Positions 1-8,694 are shown, numbered from the stretch's first letter. The stretch is 64,000 nucleotides of DNA from CAVUCE01 sp963739985 (GCA_963739985.1 CAVUCE010000007.1:186001-250000), one strand, 5' to 3'. Program-made: numbers and translations. Notes: a model not told the origin generated them from the letters alone.

Positions 1-96
1 GATGCAATTTTTAATGAACGTCCGGGTCCATCGGCGATTTTAAGATTCAATCAGCTCTTTACCCTATTAGTAAGTCAATTAATATACCAAAGCTAA
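1..96 (+). CDS. Possible 3' end of a gene entering from the left
   Basis: Frame 1 is open from the first base for 31 codons and ends in TAA at 94-96. The short peptide contains RFNQLF and is not recognisable. It could be the tail of a gene upstream of hydF, but 31 codons can also be open by chance. The sequence after it is strongly AT-rich and looks non-coding, which fits a gene end here. A maturase partner gene (hydE or hydG) to the left would be expected from the hydF context, but nothing in this peptide shows that. Confidence 0.25.
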   Translation, partial: DAIFNERPGPSAILRFNQLFTLLVSQLIYQS

Positions 97-125
97 TAGT
101 ACATAATTGCTTGTTTTTAGGACTT

Positions 126-147
126 AATAAGAAATAAATTTCTTATT
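126..147. promoter_or_regulatory. Perfect 10-bp AT-rich inverted repeat upstream of hydF
   Basis: Arms AATAAGAAAT and ATTTCTTATT are separated by AA. The repeat lies in the gene-free stretch 97-398. No run of T follows it, so it is not a classic intrinsic terminator. It could be an operator for hydF or a 3' hairpin of the gene to the left. In the rest of 97-398 I see only AT-rich sequence and no convincing promoter. Confidence 0.35.
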
Positions 148-398
148 TAAGAGAAGAAAAATAATAGATAAATTACTTTTTATGCGGTTTTAGAGTAAAA
201 AACGATTTTGAAGAATTTGTTTTGATTCAATTTAAAATGGAACGCTTTTTGTCTTATCATTGGAGGGGAAAATTTTATTAAGTAAATAAAAAGTTGATTT
301 TATTATTACAGTTTAATTAATGAGTCAATTTATATAGCAAGTATAGTTAGAGCTTTTATGAGTATTCTAGTTTCTTGAAAAATGCAGCGAGAATTTAA

Positions 399-1619
399 AT
401 GAACAATATTCCAAAGTCAGAACGAAGACATATTGTATTTGTTGGAAGACGCAATGTTGGTAAATCTTCATTGGTTAATGCTTTTAGCGGACAGGAATTA
501 AGTATTGTTAGCGATGTTGCCGGAACAACAACAGATCCTGTTAGGAAAGGAATGGAACTATTGCCATACGGCCCGATCGTGTTGGTTGATACTGCCGGGA
601 TTGACGACGAAGGTGAACTCGGAGGTAAAAGAATTGACAAGACACTTAAAGCAATAGCTTCTGCTGATTTTGCAATTTTTGTACTAGATGGAAGGGAAAA
701 GCTTTGTTCCGAAGAGAAGGAATTATTTAGACATCTTACTAAAATCTCTTTGCCTTTTGTTGTTGCGGTAAATAAGATTGAATTTGGTGTTAATCTAGAA
801 CTAATAGGAGAACTTAAATTTTTAGGCGTAACACATTTCGAAGTTTCATGTAAGGAAAATGTTGGACTGGACATACTAAAAGCAAAAGTAATTCATTTAC
901 TGCCGAATGAAACTGAATCACTTTTGATTCGTGATTTGGTACGACCGGGCGACGTTGTGGTGCTTGTTGTTCCCATAGATTTTGGGGCACCGAAAGGAAG
1001 ATTAATATTACCCCAGGTTCAGACTATTAGAGAAGCACTTGACGGAGATGCAATTGTTGTTGTTGCTAAAGATAATGAACTTAAATCAGTCCTTCATAGT
1101 CTTAAAAGCCTTCCTGACCTGGTTGTAACTGATAGTCAGGCAATAATGCGCGTTGCTTCTGAAGTTCCGGATAACGTTAAACTTACAACGTTTTCTATTC
1201 TTATGGCAAGACAGCGAGGCGATCTTCCTTATTTTGTTAAAGGGCTAATCAGAGTAAAAGAATTAAGAGATGGAGATAAAATATTAATCGCCGAAGCTTG
1301 CACGCATCATGCGCAAAAGAATGATATCGGAAGAATAAAAATTCCTAGGTGGCTAAAACTATATACTAATAAGGACTTAAAGTTTGAAGTTAAAAGTGGC
1401 TCTGATTTTCCCGACAACCTGGAGGATTATAAACTTATAATTCATTGCGGCGGATGTATGATCACAAAACAAACTATGCAAAGCCGTATAAACCAGGCAA
1501 AGCTAATAGATGTACCAATTACTAATTATGGAGTTCTTGTCTCTTATTTGCATGGGGCAATACCAAGAGCTCTAATACCATTTTCTGAAGCAATAAGCGA
1601 ATGGAAAAAGTTAAGTTAA
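399..1619 (+). CDS. hydF: [FeFe]-hydrogenase H-cluster maturation GTPase HydF
   Basis: HydF is the cytoplasmic scaffold that carries the 2Fe precursor of the H-cluster and delivers it to apo-HydA, working with HydE and HydG. The N-terminal G domain is visible: P-loop GRRNVGKSS at residues 16-24, DTAG at 64-67 and NKIE at 125-128. The C-terminal part has the HydF Fe-S ligand set, C301-x-H303, then H349-C350-x2-C353. At 406 residues the length is normal for the family. The ATG is preceded only by a weak GCGAG. The gene stands about 275 bases before the first hydrogenase operon, whose HydA it should mature. HydE and HydG are not in this window and are presumably encoded elsewhere. Confidence 0.95.
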   Translation: MNNIPKSERRHIVFVGRRNVGKSSLVNAFSGQELSIVSDVAGTTTDPVRKGMELLPYGPIVLVDTAGIDDEGELGGKRIDKTLKAIASADFAIFVLDGREKLCSEEKELFRHLTKISLPFVVAVNKIEFGVNLELIGELKFLGVTHFEVSCKENVGLDILKAKVIHLLPNETESLLIRDLVRPGDVVVLVVPIDFGAPKGRLILPQVQTIREALDGDAIVVVAKDNELKSVLHSLKSLPDLVVTDSQAIMRVASEVPDNVKLTTFSILMARQRGDLPYFVKGLIRVKELRDGDKILIAEACTHHAQKNDIGRIKIPRWLKLYTNKDLKFEVKSGSDFPDNLEDYKLIIHCGGCMITKQTMQSRINQAKLIDVPITNYGVLVSYLHGAIPRALIPFSEAISEWKKLS

Positions 1620-1836
1620 CTAATAATTAACTGTTGGATTCGCTTCCGTATAACAAATCTTTATCCTTATTTACCTGCTAATAATAATCATTTGCCAATT
1701 AAATAGATTTACCTATTATCAACCAAGTATCTTATTTGACAAACATTTTTACCATTTGTTGGAAAGAATTACAACTTGTTATGGCTTTACTCTGCCAAAT
1801 TTGATTTAAACGCATTTTTTAAAATTTGATTTGTGG

Positions 1837-1858
1837 CATTTAATATGTGTATTAAATG
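1837..1858. promoter_or_regulatory. Palindromic operator candidate before the hydrogenase operon
   Basis: Arms CATTTAATA and TATTAAATG are perfect complements around the spacer TGTG. The geometry, two half-sites with a 4-base centre, resembles sites of CRP/FNR-type dimers, although the half-site is not the FNR consensus TTGAT. A TTGACA hexamer (1859-1864) abuts the right arm, and the first hydrogenase ATG is 35 bases further on. A regulator bound here would cover the -35 region. The rest of the 1620-1893 gap shows no other clear element. Confidence 0.45.
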
Positions 1859-1893
1859 TTGACAGAACGCGACATAAAAACATAGAGTAAAAA

Positions 1894-2388
1894 ATGCATC
1901 ATAAAATCTTTGAAAAATATAAGAGACAGGATAAAAGCACGCTCATACCTCTGCTACAGGAAGTTCAAAATATATACGGATATTTACCTGAACTCGCAGT
2001 CCAGGAAATTTCGGAATTTGTTGGTCTACCTTTAAGTCGAGTTTATGGTGTTGCTACTTTTTATAATCAGTTCAGATTAACTCCCTTAGGAGAGAATGTT
2101 ATAAGAGTTTGCCGTGGAACGGCTTGTCATGTAAAAAACTCTGCTAATATTTTATACGCAATAGAATCAACTTTAAATATAAGCGCCGGACAAACTACCC
2201 GGGATAAAAAATATACCTTAGAAGTTGTTAACTGTATAGGTGCTTGCAGTATAGCCCCGGTTATAACAATAAACGATGAATACTTCGGACGACTGACAGT
2301 TAAAGATATTCCTAATCTCCTAAAGAGATGCGCAAACGAAACAAAAAATGCGGAATCTGATAAAGATGCGGAGGTGAGCTTAGCATGA
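1894..2388 (+). CDS. hydC: HydC, NuoE-like [2Fe-2S] subunit of hydrogenase module 1
   Basis: This is a thioredoxin-like [2Fe-2S] subunit of a trimeric NAD(H)-linked [FeFe]-hydrogenase, homologous to complex I NuoE. The four cluster ligands are visible as C73-x4-C78 and C114-x3-C118. The N-terminal helical part has the NuoE pattern (PLLQEVQNIYGYLPE, then GVATFYNQF). The 164-residue length is normal. The stop overlaps the start of the next gene by four bases (ATGA), so HydC and HydB are translationally coupled. The start has little Shine-Dalgarno sequence. A palindrome lies just upstream. The residues after about position 150 are acidic and probably disordered. Confidence 0.93.
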   Translation: MHHKIFEKYKRQDKSTLIPLLQEVQNIYGYLPELAVQEISEFVGLPLSRVYGVATFYNQFRLTPLGENVIRVCRGTACHVKNSANILYAIESTLNISAGQTTRDKKYTLEVVNCIGACSIAPVITINDEYFGRLTVKDIPNLLKRCANETKNAESDKDAEVSLA

Positions 2389-4370
2389 AATCGTTTATTG
2401 ATAAATGTTGTAACGAGTGTTGGCATTCTGCAGATAAACCATGTGAACTCTTTGTAAGATGCTGTACAGAAGGTCCTCTTTGTCATCATAATAAAGAATG
2501 TGAAGATAAATTAAGTGATTTAAATAAAAAGCTTAAATACGAAGAACACGACTACCCGATTATATACATCGGTATGGGCACTTGTGGTTTGGCATCAGGT
2601 GCTCGAAAAGTTGAAGAAGCGATAAGAGCTGAATTAAAAAAATTAAATATTACCGCTTTCATTGAGGCGACAGGATGTATTGGTTATTGTGCTAAAGAAG
2701 TTATAGTTGATGTTAAATTACCCGGTAGTGATAGAATTTCTTATTGTGAAATCTTACCTAAAATTGTTCCTCGACTTATTCAAAAAACGATAGTTGAAAA
2801 AGGAATTTTTAAGGAGAAATTATTAGGAAGCCATGGTAATCATTCGGAAGAGATTCCTTCTTTAAATAGTATCCCTTTTTTCAAACACCAGCAGAAAATT
2901 GTATTGCAAAATTGCGGAATTATTGATCCCGCTTCTTTGGATGCATTTATCGCATATGGTGGATTTAAGGGATTAGATAAAGTACTGAGATTGATGAAAC
3001 CTCACGATGTTATAAAGGAAATAACTGGAAGTGGATTGAGAGGTAGAGGCGGTGCCGGATTTCCTACAGGTAAAAAATGGGAGTTAGCATTTAACCAAAA
3101 TGCAGATCAAAAATATTTGATTTGCAATGCCGATGAAGGTGATCCGGGTGCATTTATGGATAGATCTGTTTTAGAGAGCGATCCTTTTAGAGTTATTGAA
3201 GGAATGCTGATTGCGGCTTATGCTATAGGTGCTTCAAAGGGTTTTGTCTATTGTAGAGCAGAATATCCCCTTGCAATTAAAAGATTGGAAAATTCTATTA
3301 ATCTATGTCTTCAATACGGATTACTTGGAGATAATATTCTTAACAGTAATTTTAACTTTGAACTTAAAATTAAAATGGGAGCGGGAGCATTTGTATGTGG
3401 CGAGGAGACTGCATTAATTGCATCGATTGAGGGCAAAAGGGGAATGCCCAAACCTCGTCCTCCTTATCCCAGCATTGCAGGACTTTGGGGAAAACCTACT
3501 GTTATTAACAATGTTGAAACTTTTGCAAATATTTCAACAATCATTAATCGTGGTTCTACTTGGTTTTCGAGTATTGGTACAGAAACCAGTAAAGGGACGA
3601 AAGTATTTGCGCTTAGCGGTAAAATAAAAAATACCGGACTTGTCGAAGTTCCAATGGGAATTAAACTTGAGGATGTTGTATTCGAAATAGGCGGTGGGAT
3701 TCCCGATGATAAATTATTTAAGGCCGTACAAATTGGCGGTCCATCTGGCGCATGTTTGCCTTACAGCGTTATAGAGACTAAGGTTGATTATGAATCTTTG
3801 AAAGCTGTTGGTGCCATGATGGGGTCCGGTGGTTTTGTAGTTATGGATGAAGATACTTGCATGGTTGATGTAGCTAAATACTTTTTAACTTTTATACAAA
3901 ACGAGTCTTGCGGCAAATGTGTGCCTTGTAGAGAAGGCACGAAAAGAATGCTGGAAATTATCGAACGGGTTCCGGTAAGTTATAAACAAACAAAACAGAA
4001 AACAGATCAACTTCAAAGATTTAAAGGAATAATTCATCTTAAGAGATTAGCTGATGTTATTAGAGATACATCCTTGTGTGGACTTGGGCAATCAGCACCA
4101 AATCCGGTTTTATCCGGATTGAAATATTTTAAAGATGAATATGAGGAACATCTTTATGATAGAAAATGCTCTGCTGCTGTATGTAAGGAATTGCTGACTT
4201 TTACAATAGACAATAATATTTGCAATGGATGTGGTGTATGTACTCGTAGATGTGCAGTCGAGGCAATTGCAGGAGAAAAAGGGCATGCTCATTATATAAT
4301 TGAAGATAAGTGTATCAAATGCGGAATGTGTTTTGAAGCTTGTCGATTTAAGGCAATTTCTGTTAACTAA
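2385..4370 (+). CDS. hydB: HydB, long NuoF-like flavoprotein subunit of hydrogenase module 1
   Basis: This is the NADH- and FMN-binding subunit passing electrons between NAD(H), ferredoxin and HydA. Domain order: a cysteine-rich N-terminus (C8, C9, C12, C20, C26, C27, C33, C39); a thioredoxin-like [2Fe-2S] domain (C67, C98, C102 visible); the NuoF core with a glycine-rich NADH/FMN loop (GRGGAGFPTGKKW, about residue 217) and GEETAL near 337; the N3-type [4Fe-4S] site C509, C512, C515, C565; and a C-terminal 2x[4Fe-4S] ferredoxin domain starting at C613 and C643. At 661 residues this is the long, bifurcation-type architecture seen in Thermotoga-like HydABC. Whether this enzyme bifurcates electrons is an inference. 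The second HydB in this locus lacks both flanking Fe-S domains. Confidence 0.93.
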   Translation: MKSFIDKCCNECWHSADKPCELFVRCCTEGPLCHHNKECEDKLSDLNKKLKYEEHDYPIIYIGMGTCGLASGARKVEEAIRAELKKLNITAFIEATGCIGYCAKEVIVDVKLPGSDRISYCEILPKIVPRLIQKTIVEKGIFKEKLLGSHGNHSEEIPSLNSIPFFKHQQKIVLQNCGIIDPASLDAFIAYGGFKGLDKVLRLMKPHDVIKEITGSGLRGRGGAGFPTGKKWELAFNQNADQKYLICNADEGDPGAFMDRSVLESDPFRVIEGMLIAAYAIGASKGFVYCRAEYPLAIKRLENSINLCLQYGLLGDNILNSNFNFELKIKMGAGAFVCGEETALIASIEGKRGMPKPRPPYPSIAGLWGKPTVINNVETFANISTIINRGSTWFSSIGTETSKGTKVFALSGKIKNTGLVEVPMGIKLEDVVFEIGGGIPDDKLFKAVQIGGPSGACLPYSVIETKVDYESLKAVGAMMGSGGFVVMDEDTCMVDVAKYFLTFIQNESCGKCVPCREGTKRMLEIIERVPVSYKQTKQKTDQLQRFKGIIHLKRLADVIRDTSLCGLGQSAPNPVLSGLKYFKDEYEEHLYDRKCSAAVCKELLTFTIDNNICNGCGVCTRRCAVEAIAGEKGHAHYIIEDKCIKCGMCFEACRFKAISVN

Positions 4371-4392
4371 GAAAGATTTTACGGGGAAATTA

Positions 4393-6132
4393 ATGGTTCA
4401 ATTAACAATTAATAATATTAAGGTTAACGCAGAAGAAGGAATGACTATTCTAGATGCGGCTAAATCAGTTGGAATTGATATACCGACTTTATGCCATATT
4501 AAGGAGCTTGAACCTACAGGAGCTTGTAGAATATGCTCTGTGGAGGTAGAAGGTCAGCGTGGATTGATACCGTCTTGTGCTTATCCTATTTATCAGGGTA
4601 TGGTAGTTGAAACTAATTCTGCACGAGTTAGAAGAGCGAGAAAAACAATAGTAGAGTTACTGGTAGAAAATCATCCGCAAGATTGTTTGGTTTGCGTTAG
4701 AAATAAGAACTGCGAACTTCAAGATTTATCAGAGCAATATAGTATTAGAGAACATAGATACGTAGGAGAATCAAAGTGCCACGCGATTGATGTTTCTAGT
4801 GCTTCCATGGAACGAGATCCGGCAAAGTGTATATTATGCGGAAGGTGTGTGAGAGTTTGCCACGAAATACAAAAAATCGGTGCGATCGATTTTACCCAGC
4901 GAGGATTTTCAAGCATTGTAACTACACCATATAATAAAGGAATAAATGTTAGCGATTGTATCTTGTGCGGACAGTGTATACTTGTTTGTCCTACTGCGGC
5001 TTTACGAGAGAAAAGTTCTCTTAAAGAAGTTGCAAATGCGTTAAACGATAAACGAAAATTTACAGTAGTTCAAATTGCGCCTGCCGTAAGAGCTACGCTA
5101 GGTGAAGAATACAATTTACCTTTAGGCACGGATGTAACCGGCAAACTTGTTACAGCGCTCAGGAGATTAGGTTTCAATAAAGTATTCGATACAAACTTTG
5201 CCGCAGATCTAACAATAATAGAAGAAGCTGCTGAGCTTGTTGATAGAATAAAGAATAATAAAACCCTTCCTATGTTTACAAGCTGCTGTCCGGGATGGGT
5301 AAAGTATGTCGAATCAAATCGACCCGAAGTATTGGAAAATCTTTCGAGTTGTAAATCACCGCATGAAATGGAAGGGGCAGTAGTTAAAACTTATTATGCA
5401 AAAAAAATGGGTATTGATCCAAAAGATATTTTTGTTGCCTCTATTATGCCATGTACGGTAAAAAAATATGAATCAAATAGATCTGAACTTTCTGAGGAAC
5501 ATTTTCCTGATGTTGACGCTGTTTTAACTACACGGGAACTTGTTCGTTTTTTTAAGCTAGCGGGAATTGATTTTGAAGCATTACCCCAGGATGAATTTGA
5601 TAATCCACTTGGGGAATCTACCGGAGCCGCTGCAATCTTTGGCGCAAGCGGCGGAGTTATGGAAGCAGCTTTAAGAACGGCATATTTTGACTTAACGGGA
5701 AAGCATCTTGAAAATTTGAATCTGCAAAATATTAGAGGACTTGATGGAGTAAAGGAAACAACAGTAAATATTAACGATATAAAATTAAATGTAGCTGTTG
5801 TAAACGGTATCGGTAATATTGATCCGATTTTAGATGAAATTATTGAAGGAAAATCAAAATATCATTTTGTTGAAGTTATGACTTGTCCCGGTGGATGTAT
5901 AAATGGTGGAGGTCAGCCGATTCACCAAAGACCTGAAAAAATTCAAAAGAGAATGAAAGCTTTATATCAAATAGATAATAATATGAAACTAAGAAGATCC
6001 TATGAAAATGAATCGATAAAGATATTGTACAAAGAATTTTTTGATGAACCAAATTCGCATAAAGCGCATGAAATATTACATACTGAATATTATGATAAAA
6101 AATCTAAGCAAGTAGTTATACCGATTGAATGA
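4393..6132 (+). CDS. hydA: HydA, catalytic [FeFe]-hydrogenase subunit of module 1
   Basis: This is the catalytic subunit making or oxidising H2. Modules in order: N-terminal [2Fe-2S] (C34, C45, C48, C62); His-Cys3 [4Fe-4S] (H94, C98, C101, C107); two [4Fe-4S] sites starting at C146 and C189; then the H-domain. The three signature motifs are canonical: L1 TSCCPGW with C298 (proton relay) and C299 (cluster ligand), L2 MPC with C354, and L3 MTCPGGC with C498 and C502. I chose the ATG at 4393, with GGGGA about eight bases before it. An in-frame ATG at 4300 exists but lies inside hydB's ferredoxin domain, and its extension has no homology sense. The resulting protein has 579 residues. It follows hydB by 22 bases. 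Confidence 0.95.
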   Translation: MVQLTINNIKVNAEEGMTILDAAKSVGIDIPTLCHIKELEPTGACRICSVEVEGQRGLIPSCAYPIYQGMVVETNSARVRRARKTIVELLVENHPQDCLVCVRNKNCELQDLSEQYSIREHRYVGESKCHAIDVSSASMERDPAKCILCGRCVRVCHEIQKIGAIDFTQRGFSSIVTTPYNKGINVSDCILCGQCILVCPTAALREKSSLKEVANALNDKRKFTVVQIAPAVRATLGEEYNLPLGTDVTGKLVTALRRLGFNKVFDTNFAADLTIIEEAAELVDRIKNNKTLPMFTSCCPGWVKYVESNRPEVLENLSSCKSPHEMEGAVVKTYYAKKMGIDPKDIFVASIMPCTVKKYESNRSELSEEHFPDVDAVLTTRELVRFFKLAGIDFEALPQDEFDNPLGESTGAAAIFGASGGVMEAALRTAYFDLTGKHLENLNLQNIRGLDGVKETTVNINDIKLNVAVVNGIGNIDPILDEIIEGKSKYHFVEVMTCPGGCINGGGQPIHQRPEKIQKRMKALYQIDNNMKLRRSYENESIKILYKEFFDEPNSHKAHEILHTEYYDKKSKQVVIPIE

Positions 6133-6159
6133 CCAAGTATCATTTTGCTGTCGGGTAGT

Positions 6160-6188
6160 GTGAGAGTCTCAGGGGAGAAGACTCTCAC
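6160..6188 (+). promoter_or_regulatory. Strong intergenic hairpin between hydA and the sensor kinase
   Basis: Arms GTGAGAGTCT and AGACTCTCAC are perfect 10-bp complements with a 9-base loop. A pyrimidine-rich tail (TTCTCTCTT) follows, and the Shine-Dalgarno of the next gene begins about 12 bases after the stem. It could be a leaky terminator that lowers expression of the sensor relative to the enzyme, or a 3' stability element for the hydrogenase transcript. It is the most stable-looking structure inside this locus. Confidence 0.5.
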
Positions 6189-6209
6189 TTCTCTCTTATG
6201 AGGGTTATT

Positions 6210-8201
6210 ATGAGCTACGAAATTGTAAACACTATAAAAGATAAATGTAAACGATGTTATTCGTGTATTCGCGAATGTCCAGCAAAGGCAATTAAAGTAA
6301 TTAATGGCCAGGCAGCGGTCATTCCGGAACGATGTATTTCTTGTGGGCACTGTGTTAAAGTGTGTTCTCAAAATGCAAAACAAATATTAAGTGATGTTGA
6401 TTTAGTCTTTTCAATTTTATCTGCCAAGAATAAAACTGCTGCAATAGTAGCTCCCTCTTTTGTTGCATCCTTTCCTGATAATTATAATAAACTTCCATCT
6501 GCGCTTAAAGAACTTGGGTTTAATCTTGTAATTGAAACTGCTTTTGGTGCAGACTTAATTAGTCCGTTGTATTTATCTGAATACAAAAACGAAAACAACC
6601 AAACTCTGATCAGTTCAAGTTGTCCCGCGGTTGTTAATTATATCGAAATGTATCATACTGAGTTAATACCAAATATAGCGAAGATAGTCTCTCCAATGAT
6701 TGCCTTGGGTAGATATATTAAAAGTTTAGTCGATCCCGAAATGAAAGTTGTATTTATTGGCCCCTGTGTTGCAAAGAAAAGTGAGTACAAAAATACTGAA
6801 GTTGATGATGCAGTTGATGCAGTTCTTACATTCTCAGAATTAAAAGAAATATTTGTTGATAGAAATATACTATTTGAAGAACTCGATGAAATTGATTTTG
6901 ATCCGCCGCATGCGTTCATGGGAAAATCCTATCCGCTTGCGGGTGGGTTATTAAAGACTGCCGAAATATCCGGAGATATTTTAGAAAAAGAGATAATTGT
7001 TGTTGAAGGAAAGAAAAAAGTTTTAGAATTAATAGAAGAAATATCTAACAAGCATATTAATTCCAAGTTTGTGGATATACTTTTTTGCGAAGGCTGCATA
7101 AGCGGCCCTGCTATTGATAGTGATCTAAACTATTACGCACGAAGGGAAAAAATAATCGGATATGTTGAAAGTAAAATAAACCAGGTTGACAAACAGATTT
7201 GGAAGAGTAATCTTTATAACAGTAGAGAATTAAATCTAAAAAGACAGTTTACAAATAGAAATCAGCGAAGACCATTTCCTTCAGAAAACAGAATTAAAGA
7301 AATTCTAGCCAGGACCAATAAATTCTCACTCAAAGATGAATTGAATTGTGGCGCATGCGGTTACGGAACTTGTAGAGAATATGCTGTAGCTATTGCTAAA
7401 GATTTGGCTGAAAAAGATATGTGTCTGCCGTTTTTGATCGATAAGTTAGACAGTGCTTATAATGAAATTAAAAATACTCAAGAGCAGTTGCAGTCTGCAG
7501 AAAAATTAGCATCAATTGGACAATTAGCTGCCGGTGTTGCTCATGAAATTAATAATCCTCTCGGAACTATCTTACTTTATTCATCGATGTTGAAAAATGA
7601 TTTAGCTGAAAAAGTGAAAAATCCTCAATACTCAGAAGATTTAAATCTGATTGTTGAGGAAGCTAACAGATGCAAAAATATCGTCTCCAATCTTCTAGAT
7701 TTTGCGCGCCAGGGGAAATTAAATGTTACAGAATTTGATATCAACCATTTGATAAAAAGAACAATAAAAAGTGTACTGGCCAAATTCTGCGACAGCATAA
7801 CAATAGAGTTTAACAGTATTGAAAATCATAATATTATTGAAGCCGATTATGATCAGTTAAAACAAGTAATACTGAATCTATTAAATAATGCTTGTGAAGC
7901 GATGGAAGATAACCATGAGAAAAAAATAGTTGTAAATATTTATAATACTAAAAATGGATATGAGCTAACAATTAAGGATTCCGGATGTGGAATTTCAAAA
8001 GAAAATTTTGGTAAGATATTTTCCCCGTTTTTCACAACTAAAAAAATTGGTAAAGGAACCGGACTTGGGTTAGCAATCTCATATGGAATAATAAAGATGC
8101 ACCGAGGCTCAATTACATTTGAAAGTAACGAAAATCAAGGTACAATATTTAAATTGAAACTTCCCCAAAAAGTTTCAATGCAAAGAATAAATCTTAATTA
8201 A
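6210..8201 (+). CDS. Sensory [FeFe]-hydrogenase-like histidine kinase
   Basis: This is a cytoplasmic fusion that probably senses H2 or redox state and signals by phosphorylation. Order: 2x[4Fe-4S] ferredoxin (C13/16/19/23 and C42/45/48/52); an H-cluster-like domain (about 60-310); an RnfB-type Fe-S domain (C380, C383, C388, C405); a short coil; a histidine kinase with H445 in the motif VAHEINNP, an N box and GTGLGL. The H-domain motifs are altered in the way of sensory hydrogenases: L1 is SSSCPA (relay Cys replaced by Ser, ligand C138 kept), L2 is GPC (Met replaced by Gly, C186), and L3 is CEGC (C293, C296). I chose the ATG at 6210, with GAGGG 5 bases upstream, over the ATG at 6198. It matches the histidine-kinase-linked group C type of [FeFe]-hydrogenase. 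Confidence 0.9.
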   Translation: MSYEIVNTIKDKCKRCYSCIRECPAKAIKVINGQAAVIPERCISCGHCVKVCSQNAKQILSDVDLVFSILSAKNKTAAIVAPSFVASFPDNYNKLPSALKELGFNLVIETAFGADLISPLYLSEYKNENNQTLISSSCPAVVNYIEMYHTELIPNIAKIVSPMIALGRYIKSLVDPEMKVVFIGPCVAKKSEYKNTEVDDAVDAVLTFSELKEIFVDRNILFEELDEIDFDPPHAFMGKSYPLAGGLLKTAEISGDILEKEIIVVEGKKKVLELIEEISNKHINSKFVDILFCEGCISGPAIDSDLNYYARREKIIGYVESKINQVDKQIWKSNLYNSRELNLKRQFTNRNQRRPFPSENRIKEILARTNKFSLKDELNCGACGYGTCREYAVAIAKDLAEKDMCLPFLIDKLDSAYNEIKNTQEQLQSAEKLASIGQLAAGVAHEINNPLGTILLYSSMLKNDLAEKVKNPQYSEDLNLIVEEANRCKNIVSNLLDFARQGKLNVTEFDINHLIKRTIKSVLAKFCDSITIEFNSIENHNIIEADYDQLKQVILNLLNNACEAMEDNHEKKIVVNIYNTKNGYELTIKDSGCGISKENFGKIFSPFFTTKKIGKGTGLGLAISYGIIKMHRGSITFESNENQGTIFKLKLPQKVSMQRINLN

Positions 8202-8216
8202 GGAGCGCTTATTAAA

Positions 8217-8627
8217 ATGGATAGCAGTAAAAAAATATTATTAGTAGACGATGATATAGATCTATTGGAACAAAATAAATTATCTCTAGAATTAAAAGGT
8301 TATAAAGTAGTGACCGCTGAAAATGCCGTGGATGGTTACGAAGTTTTTAAGAAAGAAAAACCCGATGCTGCAGTTATTGATTTAATTATGGAAGAACATG
8401 ATTCCGGTTTCATTCTTAGTTATAAAATTAGAAAAGAACCTTTTGGGGAAAATATCCCCGTGATAGTTTTGACTTCTGCTACTTATGTAACGGGATTTAA
8501 GTTTGGTGTAGCAACGGAAGAAGAAAAAGAATGGTTAAGATGCGATGAGATTATGAACAAGCCTGTGGTAATTGAAGACCTTGTTCAGAAGTTAGAGGAT
8601 TATTTTTTACAGAAAACAGTTTTATAA
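8217..8627 (+). CDS. Single-domain response regulator (receiver only)
   Basis: This is a CheY-like receiver of 136 residues with no output domain. The acidic pocket (VDDD near residue 11), the phosphoacceptor Asp in VIDLIME (about residue 60), the Thr/Ser of LTSA and the Lys of NKP are all visible. It starts 15 bases after the sensory hydrogenase-kinase and is very likely its direct phosphotransfer partner. The loop after the phosphoacceptor (MEEHDSGF) resembles that of the second lone receiver in this locus (MNEPDDGF), so the two are probably paralogues. An insertion with GVATEEEKEW precedes the Lys motif. What the phosphorylated receiver acts on cannot be read from the sequence. Confidence 0.9.
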   Translation: MDSSKKILLVDDDIDLLEQNKLSLELKGYKVVTAENAVDGYEVFKKEKPDAAVIDLIMEEHDSGFILSYKIRKEPFGENIPVIVLTSATYVTGFKFGVATEEEKEWLRCDEIMNKPVVIEDLVQKLEDYFLQKTVL

Positions 8628-8694
8628 TGTTTGCTGAGACTTTTATCTAACAACAGTAGCAATATTAACTGAGTTAATTCATTAAGCAGGTAAT

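Noticed and set aside
395..874. A 159-residue minus-strand gene opposite hydF
   Set aside because: It is Ser/Pro-rich, has no motif and lies entirely antisense to a clear HydF coding region.
1838..1857. Sigma-54 promoter or canonical FNR box before the hydrogenase operon
   Set aside because: The GG/GC pair of sigma-54 sites is absent, and the half-site is not TTGAT. Only a generic palindrome can be claimed.
4300..4392. N-terminal extension of the first HydA to the ATG at 4300
   Set aside because: It lies in another frame of hydB's ferredoxin domain, has no sensible protein content, and a good Shine-Dalgarno precedes the ATG at 4393.
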